Shown: positions 22,473 through 34,010 of the stretch, in pieces
How positions within the stretch are numbered: position 1 is the stretch's first letter
How the letters are laid out: the number at the start of each line of letters is the position of its first letter
From: Euryodendron excelsum
Lineage: Eukaryota > Streptophyta > Magnoliopsida > Ericales > Pentaphylacaceae
DNA: 64,000 nt
Direction: 5' to 3'
NCBI GenBank assembly: GCA_033060915.1
Contig: CM065393.1
Location: 1,163,501-1,227,500, forward strand
Notes under the pieces: generated by a model
Database searches by the model: none
What the model was told of the DNA's origin: nothing
The model's input: only the letters and a program-made list of their open reading frames with translations
Translations under genes and position numbers: made by a program

Positions 22473-24249
22473 GGAATGGTATATTGGTTATGGGTGGATG
22501 CTGTATTAGTATCTTAGTCTACAGCCTCTTGATGGTTCTCCTGCTTGGATCACCCACTGATAATGGTACAATCTTGGGGAGTGGGCTTAGGTTTGAAGAT
22601 TTGGGAACTGAGCCTTTTTAGGAAGCATTAGTAAACCCTCAACCTCATGTTCATCTAGAAACCTATGCATAGCCAAACCTTTGCCAGATTTAAGACACGC
22701 ACGGTAATTTCAAAACCATAGAGGCAAAGGCAACTGCTTTACTTTCCTTTGTTCTTGTCTATTTCTGCCGTTATAATGCTTGTGTCATTACACTTTTCCA
22801 TACATATACATGTATTCAATGCTTTATTTCAATACGAGAGTTCCAAAGTAACTCAAATCACTGCATTCTCATGCATATGATCAACCCATAGAGAGTGACA
22901 CCAAGCTCACTCTCCCTTGTATAAAACATACCAAAATTCTAAGAGTTGCTACGCAATCTTAAGGACTCATGGCATGCATTTCAAGTTATTCCATGAAGAG
23001 GGACCTCAATCTCTCTATGCTCATAGAGATAGGGTTGCCAAAGAAGACAAAGGGCAGTCTACAAAGCAAGATCACTTCAATGACCTCTCGACGTCAACAA
23101 AAGGTGAATCCAAGGACTAAAGGGTAGTTTAAAATTTTCTTTGTAAATGTAGATAGGCGGAAGTTCCAAGAAAAATGTTTCCCCGCCCCTTATTAAAATG
23201 TACTTCGATTCTCTTGTATTTAAACTCAAAGCTCAATGTACCCTTTTACTTCCTACAAATGAATGTATATTCCTAATCAACAATAAAGTATCTGTATATT
23301 AGGGCAAACCCCTTATTTCCAAAAAAACGAGCCAAATGCATCATGCTTAGTCTCCTTCTCAAGCAGGGAAACCCCCTAAGGCATGCATCACATAAAAATT
23401 TCTAACTATTGTCGCGCTCAGATTTTTCGCACTCGAGGAATACTCACACAAGCGGGAAAAATGCTGTACTCTCTCGTTAGAACTCACCCTCCTAGAAGAA
23501 TGAGTGCAACTAGGTTTGAATTGAAAATAAATTTGAATAAAGGGCTTTTTAGAAAAATTTGGAGTCGCCACCTAACTTGATTAAGGTGAGTTAGGTCACC
23601 TAAAAACTAAGCATAATCCGAAAACTACATTTAGGGTTTTTGAAAAACGATTTTGAAAATATCTCCTCAAGAGAGGGTTTTTAAGAAAAACAGGTTGTTT
23701 GGCAACCTTTGAAAAACATTTAGCCCTTTTGAAAAATAACTCCTTTTTGGTCTTTGAAAACAGTGATCCTAGGTTCGGAGGTTGGTTACGTGTAGGGAAG
23801 ACGCACGAAGCTATCACCCTACCCCGCCCTTTCGGTACCTACATATCAATCTACCCTAGATTCACCTATGAGAGTATTCGACTAACTATAGTTCAATCCT
23901 ACCCACTTTATAAAAACAATGTTTGAAAACTAACATGATGCATGATATGCAAGTGCAAGTTAAGAGAATTGAAAAATAGATTTGAAAAGAGATTTGAAGA
24001 GATAGAATTGAAATTGGAAAGTTTGAAAATTTGGAAATAGAATTTTGAAAATAGAATTTTGAAATTGGAAGTTTGAAAATAGATTGGAATTTGAGATTTG
24101 AAAATGTGGAGACCGCACCTATAAGGGTGGAATTGAAAGTTTGAAAAGTATTATGACCACACCTATGAAGGTTGCCTACGTATCCCTTTGGGGGAATCAG
24201 GTCAGTCGTAGTTTGGACAAGAGTCTGATTGAAAAGAGATTGATTTGAA

Positions 24250-25985
24250 GAGGAAGATTGGATTGGAAGAAAGAGATTGAATTGAAAATTGGATTTGATT
24301 TGAGATTAGAAGAGGAGATTGGAAATTGAAATTGAGAAGATTGAATTTGCTTTGAAAAGATTGATTTTGGAAAGACTTGGTTTTGGAAAGATGGAGGTTT
24401 AGGAAACCTAGACTTAGGAAAGGTAAGAGACCTAGGAAAGACTTGAGATTAAGAAAGATTAGATTGGAATGTTGGACTTGGAAGATTTGGAAAGATTGGA
24501 TTTTAGGAAATGTTTGAATTAGAAAAGGCCCGTTTTAGGAAAGTTTCGTTTTAGGAAAGTTTTGAAATTGGAAAGCTTCGAGTTTAGAAAGTTTTCGAAA
24601 AAGGAAAGGTTTTAAGATTAGGAAAGTTTTGAATTAGGAAAGTTCGGAACTTAAGAAAGTTTTAACTTAGGAAAGTTTTGAAAATTGGAATGTTTCATTT
24701 TAAAAAAGGTTTTGAAATAGGAAAGTATTGAATTTAGAAATGTTTTAAATTAAGAAAGTTTAGTTTAAGAAAGACTTAGAATTTAGAAAATTTCAAGTTA
24801 AGAAAATTTTGAATTTTGGAAGCTTAGAATTTTGGAGAGATTTAGGTTTAGAAAGATTTAACTTGAGAAAGTTTTGAATTTGGAAAGATTTGAAATTTAG
24901 AAAGTTTAAGATTTAGAAAGTTTTAGAGTTTTAGAAAATCTTGAGATTAGAAAAGGTTTGAGTTTAGGAAAAGTTTGAAAACTTGAATTTGGAAAGTTAA
25001 GATTTGGGAAGGGGGTTGAATTAGGAAAGGGTTGGATTAGGAAAGATTTGAAAGTTGAGTTTTAAAACTTAGGAAAGATTTTTATGTTCAAGTTTTGGAA
25101 ACTTAAGATTTAGAAAATGAGAAGCTTAGGAAGGATTCGAATTAGGAAAGATTCGGATTGGGAAGGGATTGGATCTTGTTTCTAAAAGGGAAGGTTTGAT
25201 TTTGTTTTCAAAAACGGAGGATAAGACCTAGTTTCCTAAACGGAGAGATTTGATTTGGTTTCCTAAAGGGAAGATAAGATTTGGCAAGGATTTGGAAAGG
25301 GAGATCCTAGAAACCCTAGATTTGAAAAATTATAGTTTTGATGTAGAAAAGAGGTTTTGGAAACGTGTATCGTTTGGATGTGAAAACAAGGGGTTTTGGA
25401 AACCTAGGTTTGGGGCAAAGTTTGAAAACCATGTTTTTGGGAAGAAAATTAGGGTTTCCTAATTGCGAGTTCTAGGGCTTGACTTGGGCTCTAAGGAAAG
25501 AGTTTTTGGAAAGTGCGTTTTTGGAAACGAAGGTTTTCTAGAAGGGAAATCCTAGGGAGGAGTTTTTGGAAAGTGAATTTGGAAAGAGAGATTTTGGAAA
25601 GATTTTTGGAAAGGAGTTTTTGGAAAGTGTGTTTTTGGAAACATAGATTTTGGGAGAAAAAATTCTAGAGGGGAGTTTCTAGAAGGAAGATTTTTGGAAA
25701 GAGAGTTTTTAGGAAAGTGAATTTAGGGAATGTTTTTAGAAAGTGAATTTTGAGGAGAAAGAGTTTTTGGAAAGGAGTTGAAAAAAAGGAGCTTTGAAAA
25801 ATAGATTTTTGGAAAGAGTTTTTAGAAAACAACTTTGGAAAGGAGAGTTTTAGGAAAGTGAGTTGAAAAAGATTTTTAGAAAGAGATTTTTGAAAAGAGA
25901 GCTTTTTGAAAAGTAGGTTGAAAAAGAGATTTTTAAGAGGAGGGATTTGAAAAGAGAGTTTTAGGAAAGTGTAAAAACGTCTCAC
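24250..25985. repeat. Purine-rich degenerate GGAAAGTTTTGAATTA repeats
   Basis: About 1.7 kb in which the plus strand is nearly all A, G and T with short repeated words (AGGAAAGTTT, TTTGGAAAG, GAATTAGGAAAG) and no fixed period. The complementary version is in the C LTR (20250-21200) and in fragment G (7850-8830), so it is a constant part of U5 in this family. ORFs inside it (25250-25462, 25665-25985) are composition artefacts. Confidence 0.85.
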
Positions 25986-26848
25986 TTTCCTAAAGCGATT
26001 CTAGCCATAAGAGGGCTAGAACCACTTTAAGAGAGTGGTTTTGAAAACAATAAGGTTTGAAAATATAGACCATAAAAGTCACTTTTGATGTAACACTTTC
26101 CTAAAGCAACCCTAGTCATGGAAAGACTAGAATCATCCTAGAATTGTGGTTTTGAAAACAAGTTTTTGAAAAAAAGAGATTTTGATGCAATTTTGAAAAC
26201 AAGTTTGAAAACGATTTTGAAAACGAATTTTGGAAGATGCAAGACTATGATATGCACAATGCAATTTGGGGTCATGAACATACAAGGCTAAGGCTTCACC
26301 ACATAATCAACGGGGCCGAACCCACGTGGTCTCTGGTTAGACTAGCAGAAAGTCCCCGACACGGTGACTCTCTAATAGCCCAATCCTACACATGGACCGG
26401 GAATCCCCTTATTTCAAGCATGCAAAGAGGGGGGGGGGGGGGGGGGAAAGAGATGGGGGATTAAAATAGAGAAAACCCAAGTGGGTTGGAGAGAGAAGAG
26501 AGAGGGGGGAAGTGCAGAAAATTAAAGAGAAAGCCTACCATATGTCTTGTTTATTTTGCGCGCCTTGCTTTCTTCGGTCTTCGGTCTTGATCTTCGTCTT
26601 CGATCTTCAAGAGTAGTCTTCAAGCCTTGGATTGCAGCTCTTCAAGTCTTCAAAGGATGGTTGAAGGCTAGTGTATGAGTGTATGGGGGTGTGTATGAGT
26701 GTATATGAGGCTAGGGATTAGTGTAAGGTGGCTAGGGTTTGGGAAACCTAAGGTGGCTAGGGTTTTTGAGGTGCTCGAGCTCTGTATATCGAATTATATG
26801 ATTTTGAGGTTGAGTTTGCGGATCCTCCTCACGTTGAATGAGGCTCTG

Positions 26849-26856
26849 TATTTATA
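26849..26856 (-). promoter_or_regulatory. TATA box of the solo LTR
   Basis: Minus strand TATAAATA in CCTCTATAAATACAGAGCC, 1.3 kb from the U3 start at 28168; the same core context (CTATAAATACAG) as in element C. Confidence 0.7.
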
Positions 26857-27695
26857 GAGGTTGGACAAACGTGGCGTCTGTTGCAGTGGTGCCAGCTAGT
26901 TAGGAAACTTTATAAGTCGGCAAGCAACGTATCTTTGACCAGATTTGGGCGCCTGTACTAGTGATTACCATGCAATTTTTAGTCTGGTTTCACTAGGAGT
27001 GACTCTGGAAAGTCCGGGAATGATTTGAAGGAGCTGGGAATGACCCGGAAGGCCAGAAAGGAGTAGGACCACTTAAAATAGTGTCCTGGAGGTATTTGAC
27101 TTGAAAAGTGAGGATAAAATGTGTCGGAAAGGTTGACCGGGCCTTTAGGGGCAAAACAGTCAATCGGACTGGGAAGCTGACGGGGCGAACTCGGACTGTC
27201 CCGGAAGAAGACTTGGGATTTGGAAACATTATTTATAATGTTCCCAGAGGTTGCCAGTTTGATTTCCAGAGCCGGCGTGGTCGGAAAAGGAGATCGGCCC
27301 ACTAGGGGCAAAATGATCATTTCGCACCGGGTTGGCCGGAACTGACTCGGAATGATCCGGAAAGGTAAGGAGAGGTTGAGAACACTATAAAAAGTAGTCT
27401 CAGGAGGTTACCGGTTTGATACCCAGAGCTGGTGTGGTTCCCGGGGTGTTCAAATGCCTAGGGCTAAAATGGTCATCTTGACCGGAAAGTCTCGGAAAAG
27501 GTCCAAAGGACAGTTTGGTCATTTTTCACCAAAGTGGGTTAACAGACACTGGTGTTGACCTGGGTTTTGAGTGTTTTCGCCACTCTAACGGCGGTTGTCG
27601 TGACACAAGGGTTTATTGCCACTTCCCTATATCGACCTATTTGTGAGTATTTCCGCTACTCTAACAGTTTTGTGAGTAATTTCGCTACTCGGACC

Positions 27696-27990
27696 GTCTC
27701 GAGGAATAAACTATCTCGAGAGAGGGATTGGAAAGGGGACTTATCATCTTCGAAGAGACGTGCCTGGATTGGAATCGTCTCGAGGAATAAACTATCTCGA
27801 GAGTGGGATTGGAAAGGGGTCTTACCGTCTTCGAAGAGACGTGCCTAGATTGGAACCGTCTCGAGGAATAAACTGTCTCGAGAGTGGGATTGGAAAGGGG
27901 TCTTACCGTCTCCAAAGAGACGTGTCTGGATTGGAACCGTCTCGAGGAATAAACTGTCTCGAGAGTGGGATCGAAAAGGAAAGGAGAATG
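27696..27990. repeat. 81-bp tandem repeats in U3 of the solo LTR
   Basis: GTCTCGAGGAATAAACT recurs at 27696, 27777, 27858 and 27939: three full units and a partial one. Each unit holds CTCGAG palindromes and a CGTCT..AGAGACG inverted repeat. The period is a multiple of three, which explains overlapping repeat-bearing ORFs on both strands; none is a real gene. Confidence 0.95.
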
Positions 27991-28168
27991 CCCCCTAAGG
28001 GCATTTTGGTCATTTTGCCTCTATTTGGGCCTAACAGGCTCGCGAAGCGATGGACAGACGGGATTTGGACCTAGAGAATTGGTTTCGATAGGAATATGCC
28101 CACAATGACTTGAAAACAAGTCTGGACAAAGTGTAGACTGCTGAGCGGTCAAAAATGGGGTGCTTACA

Positions 28169-28586
28169 ACTATCAAATACTAACTCGTGGCTTGTGTTCT
28201 CGTTTTCTTTTCGTTTATTCAAGTAAGAAAAAAAATGAATGCTGGCTTAACTTGTTTCGTCCTGGTAAAATCCACAATTCACATGCTGCAAGAGATGATG
28301 CCACTCGAGAGTAAGAATTCTAGCAAAGACACTCCACATAGCTCATCAATCATCATTCTAAAAGGGACAATTTATGTACTAAAGGGGCCAAAATACCAAG
28401 ACCAAGCTATCTTTACCATACAGCCTCACCGATCTGACATGAACCTTACTATTGAAGCTCTACCCCGTTCTCCTCAATACCGCTTTATTCTCACCCCTTT
28501 GCTCGAGCTTGAACCTATGGTTGGGTTTATACCCCAAACTGACTCCCAGAGAGCCATGTGGCCTCTATTAGTGCTAAGTTTATTCA
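28169..28586 (+). pseudogene. Element C end of leader and gag fragment
   Basis: Continues the leader after the solo LTR (ACTATCAAATACTAACTCG). From about 28430 it reads TIQPHRSDMNLTIEALP, PQYRFILTPLLELEP and QTDSQRAMWPLLV. These match the element E gag segment at 50550-50700 (IQPM, LTTEALPHPLYFRIILTP, HIDLRRAMRAPPLV). It is cut at 28586 by the Copia-type LTR and resumes at 30338/30343. Confidence 0.75.
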
Positions 28587-30337
28587 TATGAAATTTTATA
28601 TATAGTTTTGATGATAACTTAGTTTGAATTATAAATCTTTTCTTGATGAAATATATTCAATGCTTTAATCCTTAGTCCAGTTGGTATAATAAAGTTTTGT
28701 AGGACTATGAAACTCTTGAAAGAGAGATCAAGACTTTGAAAGTTATATCTAAATCCTTGAGACTCATGTTTTAAGGAAACTTGATTCAAGGAAGAAAATT
28801 AGAGGACATAATTATCTTCTAAGGTTGATAATTCGATGAAACTATATCCTATGATACAACCATAGTATTTTGCCCTATATTTTTTTATCCAACCGTTGGA
28901 TTGATCTAATTCTTATGGAATTAGAAATAAGACTTAAATATTTAATTACGTTGTTTTATGAAGTTTCATGGAAAGAACGTTTGTTGGGATGAAATAAGCT
29001 GTAAGGTGACTTATTGGATTTGAAATTTAAACTATGGCTGCTTGGGGACAGTCATGATTATTTGACCATATCTTTTGATCCAGAAGTCTAAATGATCTAA
29101 TTCTTGATGTACTGAAAAGATTACTTACATATATACCGTATCTATCGCAGATGAAATTTCAAATTTGAACGTTATCTAGATAAAAAAAAAAAAGGAGCAT
29201 ACATCTGACTTAGTGTTGCAGAAATTTAAAGATGATAGCTAGAGAGAAAGCCTGAGTATTTCACTCATATCTTTTGACTTTGATCTTCAAATGCTTTGAT
29301 TCTTGAGGATTTAGATATATAACGTCCATATCTATGTTTCATATCCTATAGATATTTTCAAACTCAAACGTTTGCTATATAAAAAAGCTTATGCGAGTTG
29401 GCATAGCTATACAGAAATTCAAATATGCTAACTGGGAGATAGTTCAAGTATTTTGATCATAACATTTGATTTGGCCATTAGATCGACCTGATTCTCGAGG
29501 TTCTGAAAAGCGGACTTCCTTGTCTACAACTTTTATCTTGTAGTCATGTTCAAATTCGAAAGTTATCAAAGCAAAAATTGAGGTGGAAGTAAAGGCATCT
29601 AATTAGAAATTCAAAAACCTGTTTGGCAGCAAATAGCTTAATGGGAAGAAATATCTTCAATTCTCTCCAACGGTTATAAACTTATTTGAAGGAACAAATC
29701 ATCCTCATATCTTCATCTATAAATATAGATAAACTTGAGGAACAAGCCATAACAACAAGAACTACAAGAATTTATGCATCAAAGTGTTATTCATCCTACA
29801 AAGTCTTCAAGTGCTTCATTATATTATATCTTGTAATGTTTTGAGAGCTTCATTGGCGTATCTATTCTTTGAGAGAATTATTTGTAAGTAAGAGTGGTTG
29901 TACTCTTGTTCTTTCTTCTTGTAAGGGATAGACTAGTTAAGAGAAATAGCTAAGGATTGGGTGTGACTAGCATCTGTACAAAAACTAGTTGGAGTGATGG
30001 ATCATTTGGTTGGATGTGACTAACCCTTGTGTAAAAACTAAGTGGAGGGATGTGATTAGTATATATGGAAAAAAACTAGTTATAAAGGAGGACTAGCGCC
30101 TGGCTTAAAAGGCTAGTGGCTATATCTACGGTTTGGATATAGTAGAGAAAAATCTCAAGGCATGAGCCTTGGTAAGTGGATGTAGACTTTGGAGTTAAAG
30201 TCAAACCACGATAAATCTTGGTGTCATATTCTCTTCTCTTTAACACCTTTACTTTACAGTTTCAATTGCTTGCATTTATTTACAACATATTATTGGTTGA
30301 TTAATATTTATTTCTTCATTGAATATTTAGTTACCCA
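28587..30337 (+). mobile_element. Solo LTR, Ty1/Copia SIRE/Maximus type
   Basis: About 1.75 kb between two copies of ATTCA (28582-28586 and 30338-30342). The start TATGAAATTTTATATATAG, then TTTTGATGATAAC, resembles the TGTTGAAATT..TTTTGATGATAAC start of SIRE-type LTRs with a mutated terminus. A CTATAAATATAGATA TATA box is near 29720, and the U5-like GTAGACTTTGGAGTTAAAGT then CTTTACTTTACAG block precedes the end TTAGTTACCCA. The family is from memory of typical SIRE LTRs and is less certain than the boundaries, which also fit the gap in the C gag. Confidence 0.65.
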
Positions 30338-30890
30338 ATTCACCTGCCTCTTGGGTTGCCACCTAAACTACCAGCCTTTACCACCTTCGGTTCCACGAAA
30401 GAAACCAAATATTCCCACCTCCCTACCCATCCTTGTAAACCCTCCATCCTTAATAGCCCCCTTACATATATTCCCAAAGGTAACTCTCTCTGTTATAACT
30501 CAATCGCTAGTGTCCAGCCTCCATAATGTCCCATGGAATTATCCCTCTAACAAAGTTTAAAATGCTAAAGAACCTATAATAGAAATAAAAGGGATGACTA
30601 GGTCAGGGTGATGTTACACCTCTGCTGAAGTAAAAAGAAAGAGGAAAGGGAAGGATAAAGAAGGAGAAAACTTTAACCTACCAACAGATTAGGAGATATC
30701 AGAATTCATCAAAACTTTGAGAAAAGTTGACTACGACATCATAGATCAACTCAGAAAAGCCTCAGCCCACATCTCCATGCTAGGTCTGCTACTCATTTAT
30801 GAAGTGTATAGGGATGCTCTGCTTAGGATCCTTAAAGATGCCCATGTACCTAAAACTTCCCATCGAATAACCTGCATAACATGGTGAGTC
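30338..30890 (+). pseudogene. Element C gag, C-terminal half
   Basis: A Pro-rich segment (PLPPSVPRKKPNIPTSLPIL) ends in SLHNVPWNYPSNKV, matching DLHKVSWNYPPTPTQT in element E. Then come VDYDIIDQLRKASAHISMLG and LRILKDAHVPK, the conserved gag C-terminal block of Tat elements (E: DYDVMEQLKKTPSHISMLG, LKEAHVPD). The frame is broken by stops near 30610 and 30880. Confidence 0.8.
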
Positions 30891-31940
30891 TCATTATAGC
30901 CTTAAATATCATTACCTTCTCTGATGATGAAATCCTTGCTGACTAGACGGGACACACCTATGCCTTATATGTGGCTATAAAAATAAGAGAAAAGATGGTG
31001 TCAAAAGTGCGAATGGATAATGGATCAGCCTTGAACCTTTGCCCATACTAAACTTTGGAAAGACTTGGAATGGACAAAACTAATTTGAATGACAACAACA
31101 CTATCATCCGCACCTTTGATGGTTCCTAAAGAGAAACCATGGGCGAAATTAAAATACTAGTCAAGATGGGGCTAGTGACCTTCACAATCAAATTTTGAGT
31201 CCCGCACATTCCGGATATTTACAACTTGTTGCTAGGACGGCCTTGGATCCGCTCGGCGGGTGCAGTTACTTCTAGCCTTTATCAAAAAGTCAAATTCATC
31301 ATATGTTCTAAGTTGATCTGCATTTTCACCAAAAAGGAATTCGCCATATACAAAGCTGACCCAATCTCACTTGACACAGCATCGGCCTCCTCCTGTATCC
31401 AGTCATTTGAATTCATCACTATCATACAGAAAGAAAATCAAGTAGAGCCTAAGTATTCTTAGAATTCCCAAATGATAACTCATTACTTCAAAACAAATAG
31501 CTTCCATCTGGTTGAAGGCTTAGGGAAGAACCTACATAGGAAGCCTGAAATCATAAAAATACCATTGGCTGAACCCATGTTCGGGCTAGGATAAAAACCT
31601 ACTAGAAAATAAAAGAGAGAAGCAGTTAGGAAGAAAAGGGTTGATAGGAAAATAGCTATGGAGCTCATTGATCCATTCAACCGGTTAGACATGGGAGAGG
31701 GAGTATTTGCACCAAGTAAAAAAAAAGAAAAATCCAACAATAAGAAGAAGCACCTGTCATGATGACCGACGTTGAAACAACCCAAGATGGTTCTATCTGA
31801 GTAGCCCTCCCAAGTGAGAAACTCCACAACTAGACCAGCAAAGACGTCATTTGCACCCGCAAGTTTCGATACAAAGCCTGTTATGGCAAATACCAAAGCA
31901 TCAAACTCGCCACAAGAAAATCCTATCCTCATAAACTATT
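30891..31940 (+). pseudogene. Element C aspartic protease and linker
   Basis: Reads NIITFSDDEILAD, then the Tat-type active site VRMDNGSALNLCPY, where Tat proteases have DNGSA instead of DSG/DTG. It continues PDIYNLLLGRPWIRSAGAVT and KKEFAIYKADPI to about 31460. A degraded basic linker follows up to the RT. Stops occur at about 31050 (Y-stop-TLERLG), 31129 and 31199. A poorly coding stretch to 32040 with TTCTTATCAG/GGACCC near 32030-32045 marks the place where Ogre elements carry an intron between protease and RT. Confidence 0.8.
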
Positions 31941-32040
31941 TCTTCTTGGTTTTCAATTCAATAATTATACCAAGTATATTAAATCATTGGAAAAGCACCT
32001 TTTTGTTTGATTAATTGTGCATTATGTTCTTATCAGGGAC

Positions 32041-33690
32041 CCTTGAATCTAGCATCTTGCTCAGTTAACCCAAAGAATGCTAATCATGAGAAACAATGAC
32101 TTTGACACTGCATTTGACTATTAGCATTTGGGAATTGAACTAGATGTGAACCATACAAATGAAATACTCGAGGAAATTCTAGAACAAATAGAAAGATATG
32201 AAAACCACAGCACTCCAAACAATAAGGAAACAAAAACAATTAACTTGGGGAATAAGGAAGACCCTAAGGAGCTCAAAATTGGCATAGGGTTAGATGAGTG
32301 GCAGCACAAATAGCTATTAGAACTATTATCTGCATACCTCGACGTTTTTGCCTAGTCTTACAAAGAAATGCTTGGGGCTAGATGAATCCATCGTTGAGCA
32401 CAAGTTACCCCTGGACTTGCAAATGAAACATCTCAAGCAGAAGTTAAGAAGGCTTAAGCCAGAGTGGAGTCTAAAGGTCATGGAAAAATTGATCAAACAA
32501 TTCCAAGCAGGATTTTTGCAAGTAGTGGAGTACCCTCAATGGCTAGCTAATATTGTCCTTGTTCCCAAGAAAGACGGCAAAGTACGGATGTGTATCGACT
32601 TTCAAGACCTCAACAAAGTTAGTCCAAAAGATGATTTTCCTCTACCACACATAGACCTTTTCGTTGATAACACAGCTAGTCATGAGATGTTCTCCTTCAT
32701 GATTGGCTTCTTGGAATATAACCAAATCAAGCTCGCTAAAGAAGATAAAGAAAAGGCCACCTTTATTACTCTTTAGAGAGTGTATTGTTACAAAATTATG
32801 CCATATAGACTCCGCAATGCAGGGGCAACTTACCAAAAGGCCATGGTAACCTTGTTCCATGACATAATGCATCAAGAGGTGGAAGTTTATGTAGAGAATA
32901 TGATTGTCAAATCCAAATGACAGGAAGACCACCTACTCAACTTACGAAAACTGTTTGACCGACTTCGCAAATTCCAACTCAAGTTAAATCTTGCCAAGTG
33001 CACGTTCAGGGTATCCTCAGGGAAATTTTTGGGATTATAAGTTAATGAAATAGGGATTGAGATCAATCTCGCTAAAGTCAAGTCCATTATTGAAATGCCA
33101 ACCCCCTAGAGGGGAAAAAGAGATTCGATCCTTCTTGGGAAAGTTAAACTTCATCAACAGGCTTATCGCTCAAATGACTTATCTCTACGAGCTTGTCTTT
33201 AAACTCCTTAAGAAAAATGCCCTGAAAGAATGGGATAATAACTGTCAAACAATCTTCGAAAGAATCAAAGAACATATCCAGAACCCTCCGATCTTAGTGA
33301 CACCTACTCCGGGGTGCCCTTTGTTAATATACATGATAATATTGGATACTTCCATTGGGTACCTTTTAGTGCAGCATAAAAAAACAGGAAAGAAGGAGCA
33401 AGCCATTTACTACCTGAGTAAGAAGTTCTTGCAATATGAAGTAAAGTACTCTGACCTTGAAAAAACCTATTGTGCGCTAGCTTGGGCAGCCTATAGGCTT
33501 CAACATTACATGCTCTACCATAAAACTTTCCTCATCTCCCAAATGGACCAAATCAATTATATTTTCAAGAAACCAACCCTGTCTAGTAGAATTGCACGAT
33601 GACACATGATCCTATCAAAGTTTGACATTGTATTCACCACTTGCAAAGCAGTCAAGGGGCAAGTGATAGCTGATTACCTTGCCGAGAACC
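32041..33690 (+). pseudogene. Element C reverse transcriptase and RNase H
   Basis: RT blocks in order: VEHKLPLDLQMKHLKQKLRR, QWLANIVLVPKKDGKVRMCI, DFQDLNKVSPKDDFPLPHID and NAGATYQKAMVTLFHDIMHQ. The catalytic block VEVYVENMIVKS should be Y-V-D-D, so both metal-binding Asp are lost. The thumb and RNase H follow (IRSFLGKLNFINRL, KKEQAIYYLSKKFLQYEVKY, IYMIILDTSIGYLLVQHK). Stops and frameshifts lie near 32310, 32776, 32920, 33040 and 33600. The RNase H starts with I-L-D-T where a catalytic Asp belongs. Confidence 0.85.
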
Positions 33691-34010
33691 CCATCAATAA
33701 TTATCAATCCATGGAACCCTGATTCACATATAAGGATATCCTATGGACTGAAAATGGAACCCAGGTGGAGATTATACTTTGACGGAGCTTCTAATAAAAA
33801 GGGAACCGGGATCGGGGGAATAGTAATATCAGAAGCCAGCAGTCATTATCCCATCATGGTTAAATTGAAGCTAGAACCTTACACTAACAACATTGCTTAG
33901 TATGAGGTTTGCATTCTTAGATTAAGGTTAGCACTGGAGATAAAGATTGATGAGTTAGCTGTCTTTCAAGATTTTGACCTCATTATTCAGCAATCCAAAT
34001 AGGTGTATCA
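33691..34010 (+). pseudogene. Element C second (archaeal-type) RNase H
   Basis: WRLYFDGASNKKGTGIGGIV gives the first catalytic Asp. The Glu block should read A-E-Y-E-A and here is A, stop, YEVCILRLRLALEIKI. The third block AVFQDFDLIIQQS corresponds to VFGDSDLVIQQ in element E. This extra domain between the first RNase H and integrase defines Tat/Ogre elements. Confidence 0.8.

Larger units (their letters stand above)
22100..23409 (+). other. Element C leader, first part
   Basis: Aligns along its length with the leader of element E (51300-52600, minus strand): TTTTGTAG/GTGGACC (about 22246), CCCTTCTAGTTAGAAGGG (22455-22472), GGAAGCATTAGTAAAC (22621), GCCAGATTTAAGACACGC (22683) and ATGCATCATGCTTAGT (23336). 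The TTTTGTAG/GTGGACC block resembles a splice acceptor and is kept in both elements. It also contains a (CA)n microsatellite. Interrupted at 23409 by a solo LTR. Confidence 0.8.
23410..28168 (-). mobile_element. Solo Ogre-like LTR, 4759 bp
   Basis: Begins TGTCGCGCTC and ends GGGGTGCTTACA (reverse: TGTAAGCACCCCATTTTTG), the same termini as the E LTRs. It is flanked on both sides by ACTAT (23405-23409 and 28169-28173), a clean 5-bp target duplication, with no internal region. This shows an element removed by LTR-LTR recombination. It holds AAGGTGAGTTAGGTCACC (23582), a 1.7-kb purine-rich stretch (24250-25980), a run of 18 G (26429-26446), a TATA box (26849-26856, minus) and 81-bp tandem repeats (27696-27990). 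It lies within the leader of element C, whose sequence resumes at 28169. Confidence 0.9.

Noticed and set aside
25250..25985. Phe/Lys/Leu-rich ORFs in the purine-rich stretch
   Set aside because: Low-complexity composition, absent from the homologous stretches of C and G.
26429..26446. Run of 18 G as G-quadruplex signal
   Set aside because: A simple homopolymer of this length is expected by slippage and may include sequencing error. Element C has a run of 16 C downstream of its TATA, but at a different distance (about 10 bp versus 400 bp).
27552..28074. Overlapping 76-104 codon frames on both strands of the solo LTR
   Set aside because: Generated by the 81-bp tandem repeat; no start context, domain or homologue within the other LTRs.
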